In this document: positions 52,521 to 60,275 of the stretch, piece by piece
How positions within the stretch are numbered: the first letter of the stretch is position 1
Layout of the letters: the number at the start of each line of letters is the position of its first letter
Assembly (NCBI GenBank): GCA_019636245.1
Contig: JAHBXX010000010.1
Span: forward strand, 1-64,000
Length of the DNA: 64,000 nt
From: Planctomycetota bacterium
GTDB taxonomy: Bacteria > Planctomycetota > UBA1135 > UBA2386
Reading direction: 5' to 3'
The notes under the pieces: generated by a model
Databases searched by the model: none
Told to the model about the DNA's origin: nothing
Seen by the model: the letters and a program-made list of their open reading frames with translations, nothing else
Position numbers and translations under genes: made by a program

Positions 52521-53777
52521 CGCGCGGTCGAAGCCCGGCGCGAGGCCGCGCTCGAGTTCGCCGAACCCGGGACGGCGGTCGCCGAGGACCACGAAGCGCA
52601 CCGCCGCGGGCGCGGCGCTCGCGAGCAGATCGGCGGGCGGCAGGCGCCGCGGCGGCGGCGGCTGTCGGCCCGCGTACCAGCACACCCGCGCCAGGTCGCC
52701 GACCAGCGTCTGCTCGGCGCGGAGCTGGCTCGCGAGCCAGCGGCCGACCTCGCGTTCGGCGGCCTTGCCGGCGTCGATGGTGCCGCGCCAGCCGGTGGCG
52801 GCACCGATCGCCGCCAGGCCCGCCACCACGCCGATGCGCCAGCGCGGCGCCAGCGCCGCCAGCGCTTCGGCGGCGAGCGCGTGCACCGGCACCGCCGCCG
52901 ACAGGAAGAAGCGCCGCCGCACGACGAACGTGCAGACGACCGCGATCTGCAGCAGGCAGAAGCCGCCGAGCGCCTGCACGACGGGTTCGCGCCGCCGGCG
53001 CCACGCGGCGAGCCCCAGCAGGCCGGCCAGGCCGAAGGCCTCGAGCCACGCGCCCGGCACCTGCAGCAGGTTCGCCACCACGGCGCCGCGCTGGGGCAGG
53101 TCGTCGCGCAGGTCGTGGAAGGCCAGCAGCGGCAGGGGGTCGAAGCCGTGGCCGGCGCTCCAGCGGGCCAGCGCCAGCAGGGCCGGACCGGCCACGGTCG
53201 GCGCCAGCGCCGGCAGCGCGGCGCGCCGGTGCGCGGCGGCGAACGCGGCGGTCAGCAGCAGGCCCTCGGGGCGGATCCAGAACGCCGCGCCGGCGGCGAC
53301 GCCGACCAGCACCCAGCGGCCGCGCAGTCCGGCGGCGGTGCCGAGCGCCATCGCCAGCAGGAACGGCGGTTCGCTGAACACCTCGACGGCGTTGCGCGCC
53401 AGCAGCGAACCGAACGGCCACAGCCAGACGGCCGCGAGCCAGCCGTCGGGCGCCAGCCGCCGCGCGATCGCCGCCAGCGGCAGCACGGTGGCCGCCGCGC
53501 AGGCGATGCCGAACGCCTGCGCCGTGGCGACCGGATCGCCGCCGAGGCGGAGCCACGGCGCCAGCAGCAGCGACAGGCCGGGCGGGAACACCTCGGCGAG
53601 ACCCGCGGCGAACTCGCCGTCGGCGAGGCGCTGCGCCATCCACAGGTAGGACACGCCGTCCTCGCTCGGCAACGGCGTGCGCGCGGCCAGCGCCACGCGC
53701 CACAACGCCGTCGCGGCGACGACCGTCCAGACCGCGCGGCAGCGCCAGACCGGGACCGGCGGCCGGGCGCCGGTCAC
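52455..53777 (-). CDS. ArnT/PMT-like membrane glycosyltransferase (GT-C fold)
   Basis: 440 residues with about ten membrane segments. The N-terminal loop has TPLPSEDGVSYLWMAQRLAD, where an acidic pair early in the first loop is the usual catalytic feature of GT-C enzymes, then FSEPPFLLAMALGTAAGL and AGAAFWIRPEGLLLTAAF. The C-terminal 120 residues form a soluble periplasmic part (KAAEREVGRWLASQLRAEQ, VRFVVLGDRRPGFGEL). The GTG start at 53777 overlaps the stop of the threonine dehydratase gene (GTGA), so it is translated from the same mRNA. Its 3' end overlaps the convergent GT87-like gene. Substrates are unknown. Confidence 0.75.
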   Translation of the reverse strand: MTGARPPVPVWRCRAVWTVVAATALWRVALAARTPLPSEDGVSYLWMAQRLADGEFAAGLAEVFPPGLSLLLAPWLRLGGDPVATAQAFGIACAAATVLPLAAIARRLAPDGWLAAVWLWPFGSLLARNAVEVFSEPPFLLAMALGTAAGLRGRWVLVGVAAGAAFWIRPEGLLLTAAFAAAHRRAALPALAPTVAGPALLALARWSAGHGFDPLPLLAFHDLRDDLPQRGAVVANLLQVPGAWLEAFGLAGLLGLAAWRRRREPVVQALGGFCLLQIAVVCTFVVRRRFFLSAAVPVHALAAEALAALAPRWRIGVVAGLAAIGAATGWRGTIDAGKAAEREVGRWLASQLRAEQTLVGDLARVCWYAGRQPPPPRRLPPADLLASAAPAAVRFVVLGDRRPGFGELERGLAPGFDRASLPDELAALAAARGIAVFVRR

Positions 53778-54790
53778 GCTTCGGCCGGCGCGCCGCGGCG
53801 CAGGCAGTCGGCGAAGGTGCGGTGGTCGACGTTGGCGCCGCAGACGATCAGGCCGATGCGGGCGCCGGCGAGCTGTTCGCGCTGCTGCAGCATCGCCGCC
53901 GTCGTCGCCGCGCCGGCCGGTTCGACCACGAGCTTCGCGTCGGCGAACAGGAGCCACATCGCCCGGCACAGGGCGTCGTCGTCGACGAGCACCAGTTCGT
54001 CGACGAACCGCCGGCACAGGGAGAACGTGTACGGCAGCGCCATCGGCGCGCCGAGGCTGTCGGCGATCGTGCGCACGGCGTCGATGCGCTGCGGGCCGCC
54101 GGCGGCGAAGCTGCGGTGCATCGTGTCGGCGCCGTGCGGCTCGACGCCGACGACCCGGCAGCGCGGCTGCAGCTTCTTCACGGCGCTGGCGACGCCGGCG
54201 CACAGGCCGCCGCCGCCGATCGGCACGAACAGCACGTCGAGCTGGCCGGTCTGGCGCAGGAACTCCATGCCGAGCATCGCCGCGCCGAGCACCATGGCCT
54301 CGCTGTCGAACGGATGCACCAGCGTGCGCCCTTCCTCGCGTTCGATGCGTGCGACCTCGGCGAACGCGGCGGCGATGTCCGGCAGCAGCACGACCTCGGC
54401 GCCGAGGTCGCGGCAGGCCTGCACGCGGGCCGCATCGGCCGTCGCGGGCATGCACACCTTGGCCGTGCTGCCCATGGCGCGCGCCGCGTGGGCGACCGCC
54501 ATCGCGTGGTTGCCGGCGCTGACCGCGGTCACGCCGCGCTGGAGCCGGTCGGGCGGCAGCCGCCGCAGCGCCAGCAGGGCGCCTCGGGCCTTGAACGAGC
54601 CGGTGTGCTGGAACGACTCGAGCTTCAGCCAGACCGTCGATCCCGTCGGCTGCCGGCGGGCCAGGCGGTGGCCCTGCCACGGCCAGGCCGGGGTCTCGCG
54701 CACCAGCCCGCCGAGTTCGGCCCGGGCCCGCTGGATGCCCTCCGGGGTCGGCGCGATGGGGTCCAGCTCGGCGGGGGCGTTCGAGGGCAT
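53774..54790 (-). CDS. Threonine/serine dehydratase-family PLP enzyme
   Basis: 338 residues. A fold type II PLP enzyme with the Schiff-base lysine in SFQHTGSFKARGALLAL, the phosphate-binding SAGNHAMAVAHAARA, the glycine loop VPIGGGGLCAGVASAVKK and a late VEPAGAATTAAML. These match the catabolic/biosynthetic threonine dehydratase and serine racemase group. The ACT regulatory domain of IlvA is missing, so feedback control by isoleucine is unlikely; a catabolic or racemase-type role is favoured. The ATG at 54790 is chosen because upstream sequence is a structured leader, though the frame stays open to about 54973. Followed by an overlapping membrane glycosyltransferase gene. Confidence 0.88.
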   Translation of the reverse strand: MPSNAPAELDPIAPTPEGIQRARAELGGLVRETPAWPWQGHRLARRQPTGSTVWLKLESFQHTGSFKARGALLALRRLPPDRLQRGVTAVSAGNHAMAVAHAARAMGSTAKVCMPATADAARVQACRDLGAEVVLLPDIAAAFAEVARIEREEGRTLVHPFDSEAMVLGAAMLGMEFLRQTGQLDVLFVPIGGGGLCAGVASAVKKLQPRCRVVGVEPHGADTMHRSFAAGGPQRIDAVRTIADSLGAPMALPYTFSLCRRFVDELVLVDDDALCRAMWLLFADAKLVVEPAGAATTAAMLQQREQLAGARIGLIVCGANVDHRTFADCLRRGAPAEA

Positions 54791-54967
54791 GGCGGCGCGC
54801 AGCGAGGGGAGAGACCCGACGTCTCCGACCACCTGGGACTCGACACACAGAATCCGCCGACGGGCCAACCGTCGGCGGCAACCAATCACCTCAGCCCCAT
54901 CGCCGCGGTGCAAGGGATGCCCGCGGCATGCCCCGCGCGAGGCGGGGCAGCGCCGGGGACGCCGGGA
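54791..54967 (-). ncRNA. Structured 5' leader of the threonine dehydratase gene (candidate cis-regulatory RNA)
   Basis: From a TAGGCT box (54974-54979) a transcript would run about 177 bases to the ATG. It contains four separate hairpins, given in plus-strand coordinates: 54930-54936 with 54942-54948 (seven pairs), 54902-54908 with 54921-54927 (seven pairs, twelve-base loop), 54854-54863 with 54869-54878 (ten perfect pairs), and 54811-54815 with 54821-54825. Short single-stranded A/T-richer segments separate them. I could not match it to a known riboswitch. It may be an attenuator or a new element, or only chance pairing in GC-rich DNA. Confidence 0.4.
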
Positions 54968-54973
54968 GCGCAC

Positions 54974-54979
54974 AGCCTA
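54974..54979 (-). promoter_or_regulatory. TAGGCT promoter-like hexamer before the leader
   Basis: TAGGCT on the minus strand, about 184 bases before the dehydratase ATG. The same hexamer precedes the repeat-protein gene at 16005. Confidence 0.35.
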
Positions 54980-55025
54980 GCGACGCGGCGCGACGCGCCC
55001 AGGGCCGGCGCCGGAATCGGCGGGC

Positions 55026-55487
55026 TCACCAGCGGTGGAAGGCCGGGTGCCCTTCCTTCACGGCGACGAACAGTCCGTCGCAGGTGGCGCAGACGCGACC
55101 GCCGGCCTCGAGCGTGGCGCTGACGCGCGCGCGGTCGGCCGACGACTCGGCGATGCGGGCGCGCAGCTGCACCGGCCCGTCGGTGGGCGTCGGCCGCCGC
55201 AGCTTGATCGTGTACTCGGCGGTCACCGTGCAGGGCGGCGTCGCGGCGCCGGCCTGCTGCATCAGGTGCCAGGCGGCCGTCCAGTTGCAGTGGCAGTCGA
55301 GCAGCGCGCCGATGATGCCGCCGTTCAGCATGCCGGGGAACGCCTCGTGCATGCGCTTGGGCTGCCAGGTGCAGACGACCTCGTCGCCGTCGACGAAGCT
55401 CGCGATGCGCAGGCCGTCGGGATTGGCGGGGCCGCAGCCGAAGCAGGCGTTGTTCGGCGCGTAGCGTTGCTGCAGGCTCGGTTGCAT
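55026..55487 (-). CDS. Hotdog-fold thioesterase (PaaI/4HBT-like)
   Basis: 153 residues. An N-terminal NNACFGCGPANPDGL motif is typical of a subgroup of hotdog thioesterases that start with a CxxC stretch. The core has FPGMLNGGIIGALLDCHCNW (the hot-dog helix with its acidic residue), TVTAEYTIKLRRPTP and VQLRARIAESSADRARVSAT. These proteins hydrolyse acyl-CoA thioesters; the acyl group is unknown. A GATCAT box lies six bases before the ATG at 55487. The 42-base space to the GAF gene upstream allows either a shared or a separate transcript. Confidence 0.85.
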   Translation of the reverse strand: MQPSLQQRYAPNNACFGCGPANPDGLRIASFVDGDEVVCTWQPKRMHEAFPGMLNGGIIGALLDCHCNWTAAWHLMQQAGAATPPCTVTAEYTIKLRRPTPTDGPVQLRARIAESSADRARVSATLEAGGRVCATCDGLFVAVKEGHPAFHRW

Positions 55488-55493
55488 CGCCGC

Positions 55494-55499
55494 ATGATC
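55494..55499 (-). promoter_or_regulatory. GATCAT hexamer, leaderless-type -10
   Basis: GATCAT on the minus strand, six bases (GCGGCG) before the ATG at 55487. Confidence 0.3.
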
Positions 55500-55529
55500 G
55501 CGCAGCCGGCGCCCGGCGGCGAGCCTCGG

Positions 55530-56006
55530 TCAGCGGATGTGCGTCGCCGCGCGCGCCGCCACCGCCAGCAGCAGGGCCGTCTCGGCCGGCGTGAAGTCGT
55601 AGGCGAACGGCTTGGCGATGCCGAGCACGCCGCGCAGCGCCGCACCGTCGAGCATCGGCACCGCCAGCGAACCCTCCATGCGCGTCTCCCGGGCGCCTGG
55701 CCGCACGACGCCGCTCTGGTCGGTCTGCAGGTTGCAGACCTGCACCGGTTCGCGGCGCTGGGCGGCGATGCCGGCCATGCCCTTGCCGATCGGGATCGTC
55801 ACCACCTTGTCGAGCACCACGGGCGGCAGGCCGCGCTGCGCCGCGAGGTGCAGCCGGCCGTCGGCGGGGTCGAGCAGGTGCACGGTGCCGACCGGGCAAT
55901 CGAAGTGGGCCAGCACCGCGGCCAGCAGATCGGGCCAGCGCGCGCCGGCCGGGCCGGCGAGGGTCGCGTCCGCGACTTGCACGAGGGGATGCGCGGGCTC
56001 GCTCAT
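55530..56006 (-). CDS. GAF-domain protein
   Basis: 158 residues, a single GAF domain: FDCPVGTVHLLDPADGRLHL, LDKVVTIPIGKGMAGIAAQ, RREPVQVCNLQTDQSGVV, MEGSLAVPMLDGAALRGVLG and FTPAETALLLAVAARAATHI. GAF domains bind small ligands or sense redox state. There is no output domain, so it would work with partner proteins, or could be a free-methionine-sulfoxide-reductase-like stand-alone GAF (not shown by the cysteines seen). The TACGAT box nine bases before the ATG lies in the 24-base space after cutC and gives this gene its own leaderless-type promoter. Confidence 0.82.
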   Translation of the reverse strand: MSEPAHPLVQVADATLAGPAGARWPDLLAAVLAHFDCPVGTVHLLDPADGRLHLAAQRGLPPVVLDKVVTIPIGKGMAGIAAQRREPVQVCNLQTDQSGVVRPGARETRMEGSLAVPMLDGAALRGVLGIAKPFAYDFTPAETALLLAVAARAATHIR

Positions 56007-56015
56007 CGATCGCCG

Positions 56016-56021
56016 ATCGTA
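56016..56021 (-). promoter_or_regulatory. TACGAT hexamer, leaderless-type -10
   Basis: TACGAT is followed by nine bases (CGGCGATCG) and the ATG of the GAF gene at 56006. It is one of the best matches to TAnnnT in the window. Confidence 0.5.
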
Positions 56022-56030
56022 GCGAGCGCC

Positions 56031-56795
56031 TCAGGCAAAGCGCAGCGCCGCCAGCACCGCGGCGACGACGGCGCCGTCGGTCGTGCGCCGCGCCAGGCGG
56101 TCCGGGGCTGGCGGCGGGGCCACGTCGACCTCGTCGCGGCGGCAGCGCATCGGGCTCGGCCGGAACGCGGTCGCCGACAGGTGCACTTCCCGCACGCCGG
56201 TGCCGTCGACCAGGGCGCGCACGTTCTCGGGTCGCACGCCGGCGCCGGCGACCACGATCAGCCTGCCGGCGGCGGCGGCGACGTGCCGCGCGATCGCGTC
56301 GGCCCCGGCCACGGCCGTCGGCGCCTGTCCGGACGTCAGCACACGCGCGGCGCCGGCCGCCACCAGCGCCTCGAGCGCTCGGGCCGGCTCGGCGACCAGG
56401 TCGAAGGCGCGGTGGAACGTGACCGGCAGCGGCCGCGCCAGCGCGACGAGCTCCGCCACGCGGTCGACGTCGACCTCGCCGTCGGGCCGCAGGGCGCCGC
56501 CGACGAAGCCGTCGGCGCCGGCGGCGCGCAGGCGGCGCAGGTCGGCGCCCAGCACGGCGAACTCGTCGTCGTCGTAGACGAAGTCGCCCGGGCGCGGCCG
56601 CAGCATCGCGAACACCGGCAGCGCGACCGCCGCGCGCACGGCGGCGAACAGGCCGGCGCTCGGCGTCAGCCCGCCCGCCTCGAGGCAGCCGCACAGCTCG
56701 AGCCGGTGCGCGCCGGCCGCCGCCGCGGCACGCGCGCCGGCGACCGAGTCGACGGCCACCTCGACCAGGACGGGTGCACTGGCGCTGCGCGGCAC
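56031..56795 (-). CDS. cutC: Copper homeostasis protein CutC-like
   Basis: 254 residues, normal length for CutC TIM barrels. Recognisable segments are VLVEVAVDSVAGARAAAAAG, AHRLELCGCLEAGGLTPSAG, VFAMLRPRPGDFVYDDDEF, GADGFVGGALRPDGEVDVDR, LPVTFHRAFDLVAEPARALE, RVLTSGQAPTAVAGA and VVAGAGVRPENVRALV with VREVHLSATAFRPS. The family was named for copper tolerance, though its enzymatic role is uncertain. The GTG at 56795 stands 18 bases from the divergent protease start at 56814, so the two promoters must overlap. Confidence 0.9.
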   Translation of the reverse strand: MPRSASAPVLVEVAVDSVAGARAAAAAGAHRLELCGCLEAGGLTPSAGLFAAVRAAVALPVFAMLRPRPGDFVYDDDEFAVLGADLRRLRAAGADGFVGGALRPDGEVDVDRVAELVALARPLPVTFHRAFDLVAEPARALEALVAAGAARVLTSGQAPTAVAGADAIARHVAAAAGRLIVVAGAGVRPENVRALVDGTGVREVHLSATAFRPSPMRCRRDEVDVAPPPAPDRLARRTTDGAVVAAVLAALRFA

Positions 56796-56813
56796 GCCGA
56801 CTATGGTGCGGGC
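56796..56813. promoter_or_regulatory. 18-bp divergent promoter between cutC and the FHA-protease gene
   Basis: Only 18 bases separate the two start codons. The near-palindrome CTATGG in the middle gives TATGGT on the plus strand (56802-56807, six bases from the ATG) and CATAGT on the minus strand (56800-56805, four bases from the GTG). Any -35 elements must lie inside the opposite coding sequences. Both mRNAs would be leaderless, and RNA polymerase could not sit on both sides at once. Confidence 0.5.
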
Positions 56814-58199
56814 ATGCGGCCGCAATTGCTGCACCTTTCCGGACCGAGCCGCGGCCGCACGGTGACCTACGAGGGACCGTCGATCCGGATCGGCGCCGCC
56901 GCCGGCAGCGACGCGAAGCTCGCCGCGCCGGGCGTCGCCGACCGGCACGCACAGATCGAGTTCGTGCCCGACGAGTGCCAGTTCCACCTGCGCGCCCTCG
57001 ACGGGCAGGTGTTCGTCAACGGCAGCGAGGTCGAGGAGGTCATCCTGCAGGACGGGGACCAGCTCGAGTTCGGTGCCGGCGGGCCGATGGCCAGGTTCCG
57101 CATCTACGTGCCGCAGGGCGCGGTCTGCAAACCGGTGCGCCGCATGCTCGCCGACGCGCACGACGTCGCGCGCGTCAGCGGCGGCGCGGCGGCGACGCGG
57201 ACGCTGACGCGCGATCTGCTGACGCAGGCTACGCCGCGGCTCAAGGTCTCGGTGCCGCTGGTGCTGGTCGTGAGCGCGTTCCTCGCCGGCTGGCTCGGCG
57301 GCCTGCTCGGACGCCGCCCGCCCGACGGCGACCGGCTGCCCTCGGCCGATGCGGTGACGCCGGCCGAACTCGAGCCGCTGCGCGCCGAGCAGGCGCGCCA
57401 GCAGGCGGCGCTGGCGCAGCTGGCGCAGGCCAACCGGATGGTGGCGCGCATCCAGCGCGAATGGAGCCGCGGCGTCTGCCTGCTGCACGGCGTCTTCCGG
57501 CTGCGCCTGCCGGACGGCAGCTGGTTCGTCGGCCGCGACGGCGAGCCGTTCGAGGTCGAGTACACGGGCTCGGGCTTCCTGGTCCGCGACACCGGGCACG
57601 TGATCACGAACCGCCACGTCGTCGCGCCGTGGCTGGAGATGGCCTGGATGGCGCCGCTGCTGTCCGCGGGCGCCGAGCCGGTGTTCCTGCGGCTCACGGC
57701 GACCTTCCCGGGCAAGGCGCCGATCGACGTGCCGCCGGGCAGCATCCGGCGGCGCGCCGACGACCTCGACGTCGCCACGCTGCAGCTCGACCCTGCCGCG
57801 GTGGCCGGCGTGCCGGTGCTGCCGCTGCACCAGGGCGCGCTCGAGGGCGACGACACGACGGCGGTCGTCGTCGGCTATCCGACCGGCCTCGCCGCCCTGC
57901 TGGCGCGTGCCGACGACGCGATCGTCGAACGCCTGCGGCAGCGCTCGGCGTCGTTCGCCGAGGCGATCGAGGAGCTGGCCGCCGCCGGTCAGGTGGCGCC
58001 GCTGATGACGCGCGGCATCGTCAGCGAGGTGCGCAGCGACCGCATCGTCTACGACGCGTCCACCACGCACGGCGGGTCGGGTGGGCCGGTGTTCGGCGGC
58101 GACGGCACCGTGATCGCGGTGAACTTCGCCATCCTGCCCGACTTCGGCGGCGCCAACTTCGGCGTGCCGATCCGGTTCGCGCAGGAACTGCTGCCCTGA
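56814..58199 (+). CDS. FHA-domain, membrane-anchored trypsin-like serine protease
   Basis: 461 residues. An N-terminal FHA domain (about 1-105: GPSIRIGAAAGSD, ADRHAQIEFVPDE, VFVNGSEVEEVILQDGDQL) should bind phosphothreonine in the cytoplasm. One membrane segment (about 143-165, VPLVLVVSAFLAGWLGGLL) and a short coiled coil follow. The outer part is a trypsin/HtrA-like domain with His268 in ITNRHVV, Asp319 in DDLDVATLQL and Ser422 in HGGSGGPVFGGDG. No PDZ domain is seen. The layout suggests transmembrane signalling, with phospho-dependent binding inside and proteolysis outside, or the reverse. TATGGT six bases upstream gives a leaderless start. Confidence 0.88.
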   Translation: MRPQLLHLSGPSRGRTVTYEGPSIRIGAAAGSDAKLAAPGVADRHAQIEFVPDECQFHLRALDGQVFVNGSEVEEVILQDGDQLEFGAGGPMARFRIYVPQGAVCKPVRRMLADAHDVARVSGGAAATRTLTRDLLTQATPRLKVSVPLVLVVSAFLAGWLGGLLGRRPPDGDRLPSADAVTPAELEPLRAEQARQQAALAQLAQANRMVARIQREWSRGVCLLHGVFRLRLPDGSWFVGRDGEPFEVEYTGSGFLVRDTGHVITNRHVVAPWLEMAWMAPLLSAGAEPVFLRLTATFPGKAPIDVPPGSIRRRADDLDVATLQLDPAAVAGVPVLPLHQGALEGDDTTAVVVGYPTGLAALLARADDAIVERLRQRSASFAEAIEELAAAGQVAPLMTRGIVSEVRSDRIVYDASTTHGGSGGPVFGGDGTVIAVNFAILPDFGGANFGVPIRFAQELLP

Positions 58200-58335
58200 G
58201 GGGGCGCCTGTCCGGCCGGCCGCCCGCCGGGGCCGCCTCGACCCCAGAATGCCAGCGCATTCGCGGCCCGGTTCTGCGACACTCTGCGCCGCCGGCGAAC
58301 GGGCAGCCGCCGGCGGACCGCACGGGGCGGTACCG

Positions 58336-59313
58336 ATGGCGATGGACCCGGCGATGGACCCGGCGATGGACCTGACGGACCGAGGGCGGCAGATCACCTC
58401 CCACGCGAAGGGCGAGCGTTCCGCGCTCGGGCCGCGGGGCCGGGGTCTGTTCGGGCGCCTGCTCGACGGCATCCGCGGTGCGCCCGCGGTGCGTCGCGAG
58501 GCGGTCTCGATCGCCGTCGCCAGCGGCAAGGGTGGCACCGGCAAGTCGTTCCTGGCCACCTCGCTGGCCGTGCTGCTGCATCGCGACGGTCGCCGCACGA
58601 CGCTCGTCGACTGCGACTTCGGCCTCGCCTGCGACCACCTGCTGCTCGGCATCAAACCGACCCTGACGCTGCAGCAGCTGCTCGGCGGCCAGGCGACGCT
58701 CGACCAGGTCCTGTGCACCTCCCCGTGCGGGCCCCGTCTGCTGCCCGGCGCCTCCGGCGTGCGGCGCATGGCGGCGCCGTCCGATCGCGAGCTGCTGGCG
58801 TTCGCGCGGGAACTCGGCGAACTGGCGCAGCGCGAGGACGTGCTGGTGCTCGACCTCGGCGCCGGCATCGCGCCGGCGACGGTGCTGACGATGCTCGGCG
58901 CCGACTGGATCGTGCTGGTCACGCAACCGGAGATCGCCGCGCTCGTCGACGCCTACGCGGTCGTCAAGTGCGTCGCGCAGCTCAACGACCGCGCCCGCTT
59001 CCTCGTGGTCGTCAACCGCGTCCCGGTGCCCGGCCGCGGCGAACTGGCGTTCCAGCGCCTCACCGAGGTCGCGCGCCAGCACGTCGGCGTCGAACTGCAC
59101 TACCTCGGCGAGATCGTCGACGACGGCGCCGTCACGCAGCATCGGCTCGGCCAGCTGCCGCTGGTCGCCACCGAACCCGAGGCGGCGACGTCGCGCTGCC
59201 TGCGGCGGCTCGCCGACCGGCTCGGCGAACTCTGCGGCGGCCTGCAGCCGCGCGAGGTGCCGGGCGACCAGGGCATCGAGGGGCGCTTCAAGCAGCACCG
59301 CCTGTTCCTGTGA
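58336..59313 (+). CDS. MinD/FlhG-like ATPase
   Basis: 325 residues from the ATG at 58336. The deviant Walker A motif is VASGKGGTGKSFLATSLAV, with the signature lysine early in the loop. Then come VDCDFGLACDHLLLGIKP, VLVLDLGAGIAPATV (Walker B) and a VVVNRVPVPGRGE base-recognition region. This is the FlhG/MinD group that controls flagellar number, polar placement or chemotaxis arrays; no flagellar genes are in the window. The N-terminal 35 residues begin with three copies of a Met-Asp-Pro unit carrying further possible ATG starts (58342, 58354, 58366). The C-terminal end lacks a clear amphipathic membrane helix. Confidence 0.85.
   Translation: MAMDPAMDPAMDLTDRGRQITSHAKGERSALGPRGRGLFGRLLDGIRGAPAVRREAVSIAVASGKGGTGKSFLATSLAVLLHRDGRRTTLVDCDFGLACDHLLLGIKPTLTLQQLLGGQATLDQVLCTSPCGPRLLPGASGVRRMAAPSDRELLAFARELGELAQREDVLVLDLGAGIAPATVLTMLGADWIVLVTQPEIAALVDAYAVVKCVAQLNDRARFLVVVNRVPVPGRGELAFQRLTEVARQHVGVELHYLGEIVDDGAVTQHRLGQLPLVATEPEAATSRCLRRLADRLGELCGGLQPREVPGDQGIEGRFKQHRLFL
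58340..58373 (+). repeat. 12-bp tandem repeat with repeated start codons
   Basis: GCGATGGACCCG occurs twice in a row and a third time as GCGATGGACCTG, each with an in-frame ATG. Slippage would change protein length by four residues without shifting frame. Confidence 0.7.
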
Positions 59314-59339
59314 GCTGCTGCCGGTGAGCCGCCGCGGGT

Positions 59340-60251
59340 CTATTCGCTGACGCGGTTGCGCCCGGCGGCCTTGGCGCGGTAGAGCGCCTCGTCGGCCTTG
59401 CGCGTCAGCTGCTCGACCATCAGCCCGTCGGCGGGGAAGCAGGCCAACCCGATCGAGATCGTCGGCTGCACGGTCACGGCGCCGCGCACGATCGGCTGGT
59501 CGGCGACCGCGGCGCGCATCGATTCGCCGAGCGCCAGCGCCTGCTCGCGCTCGAGTCCCGGCACGAACGCCGAGAACTCGTCGCCGCCGAAACGGCTGAC
59601 GACGCCGCCCGCGCGCTGCACGATCTCGCCGAGGCGCCGGCCGACGGTGGCGATCGAGTGGGCGCCGACCAGGTGGCCGTGGGTGTCGTTCATGCGCTTC
59701 AGGCCGTCCATGTCCATCATGTAGACGGCCAGCGGGCGCTGGCGGCGGCCGCAGGCGAGCAGCGCATCGAGGAAGCGACCCTGGAACACGCGCTGCACCG
59801 GCAGGCCGGTGAGGTCGTCGACGTTCATCAGGTGGTCGACCTGGCGATGGAACTCCTCCTCGAGTTCGTCGTGGAAGCAGAACTTCAGCACCGTCGTGCC
59901 GAGGTGGATGCGGTCGCCGTCGCGCAGCGGCGCGGTCTCGACGCGGCGCCCCTCGATGACGGTGCCGTTGGTCGATTGCAGGTCGACGACCTGCCAGGTG
60001 TCGGGCTCCTGGCCGCGCTCGATCCGGCAGTGCACGCTGGAGATCTGCGGATCGCCGGGCACGACGAGATCGGCGTGGTCGGGCCTGCGGCCGAGCACCA
60101 GCGCGTTCTCGTTCAGCAGGTAGCGGCGTCCGACCTGCAACCCGCGCATCACCACCAGCACCGGCAGGCGCTGGGCCTTGGCGGCGCCCGCACCGGGCTT
60201 CGCGACGGAGAAGACCGTGCGCTGGAATTCCGTGTCGGAGGTGTCGGACAT
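59340..60251 (-). CDS. FHA-GGDEF diguanylate cyclase
   Basis: 303 residues, soluble. An FHA domain (about 30-125: NALVLGRRPDHADLVV, ISSVHCRIERGQE, LQSTNGTVIEG, PLRDGDRIHLG) precedes a GGDEF domain (about 140-303: VDDLTGLPVQRVFQGRFLDA, VYMMDMDGLKRMNDTHGHL, VSRFGGDEFSAFV, TISIGLACFPADG, KADEALYRAKAAGRNRV). The intact GGDEF predicts cyclic-di-GMP synthesis controlled by phosphoprotein binding. The RxxD product-inhibition site normally five residues before GGDEF is absent, so the enzyme may escape feedback. The start at 60251 follows a TAGGAT box (60270-60275) that overlaps the end of the symporter gene. Confidence 0.92.
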   Translation of the reverse strand: MSDTSDTEFQRTVFSVAKPGAGAAKAQRLPVLVVMRGLQVGRRYLLNENALVLGRRPDHADLVVPGDPQISSVHCRIERGQEPDTWQVVDLQSTNGTVIEGRRVETAPLRDGDRIHLGTTVLKFCFHDELEEEFHRQVDHLMNVDDLTGLPVQRVFQGRFLDALLACGRRQRPLAVYMMDMDGLKRMNDTHGHLVGAHSIATVGRRLGEIVQRAGGVVSRFGGDEFSAFVPGLEREQALALGESMRAAVADQPIVRGAVTVQPTISIGLACFPADGLMVEQLTRKADEALYRAKAAGRNRVSE

Positions 60252-60269
60252 GGCGTGGGCAGGCCGGGA

Positions 60270-60275
60270 ATCCTA
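60270..60275 (-). promoter_or_regulatory. TAGGAT promoter-like hexamer
   Basis: TAGGAT on the minus strand, 18 bases before the ATG at 60251. It overlaps the stop codon region of the upstream symporter gene, so the GGDEF gene can be transcribed on its own with a leader of about ten bases. Confidence 0.35.

Noticed and set aside
54791..54967. Possible TPP riboswitch, because GGGGCTGAGGTGATTGG resembles part of the thi-box
   Set aside because: The second conserved segment (ACCTGAT...) and the expected stem arrangement are absent, and the downstream gene is a threonine dehydratase.
54791..54973. Upstream extension of the threonine dehydratase frame by about 61 codons
   Set aside because: The extension is Arg/Cys/Gly-rich, unlike the N-terminus of the family, and coincides with strong RNA hairpins. 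The ATG at 54790 gives the normal family length.
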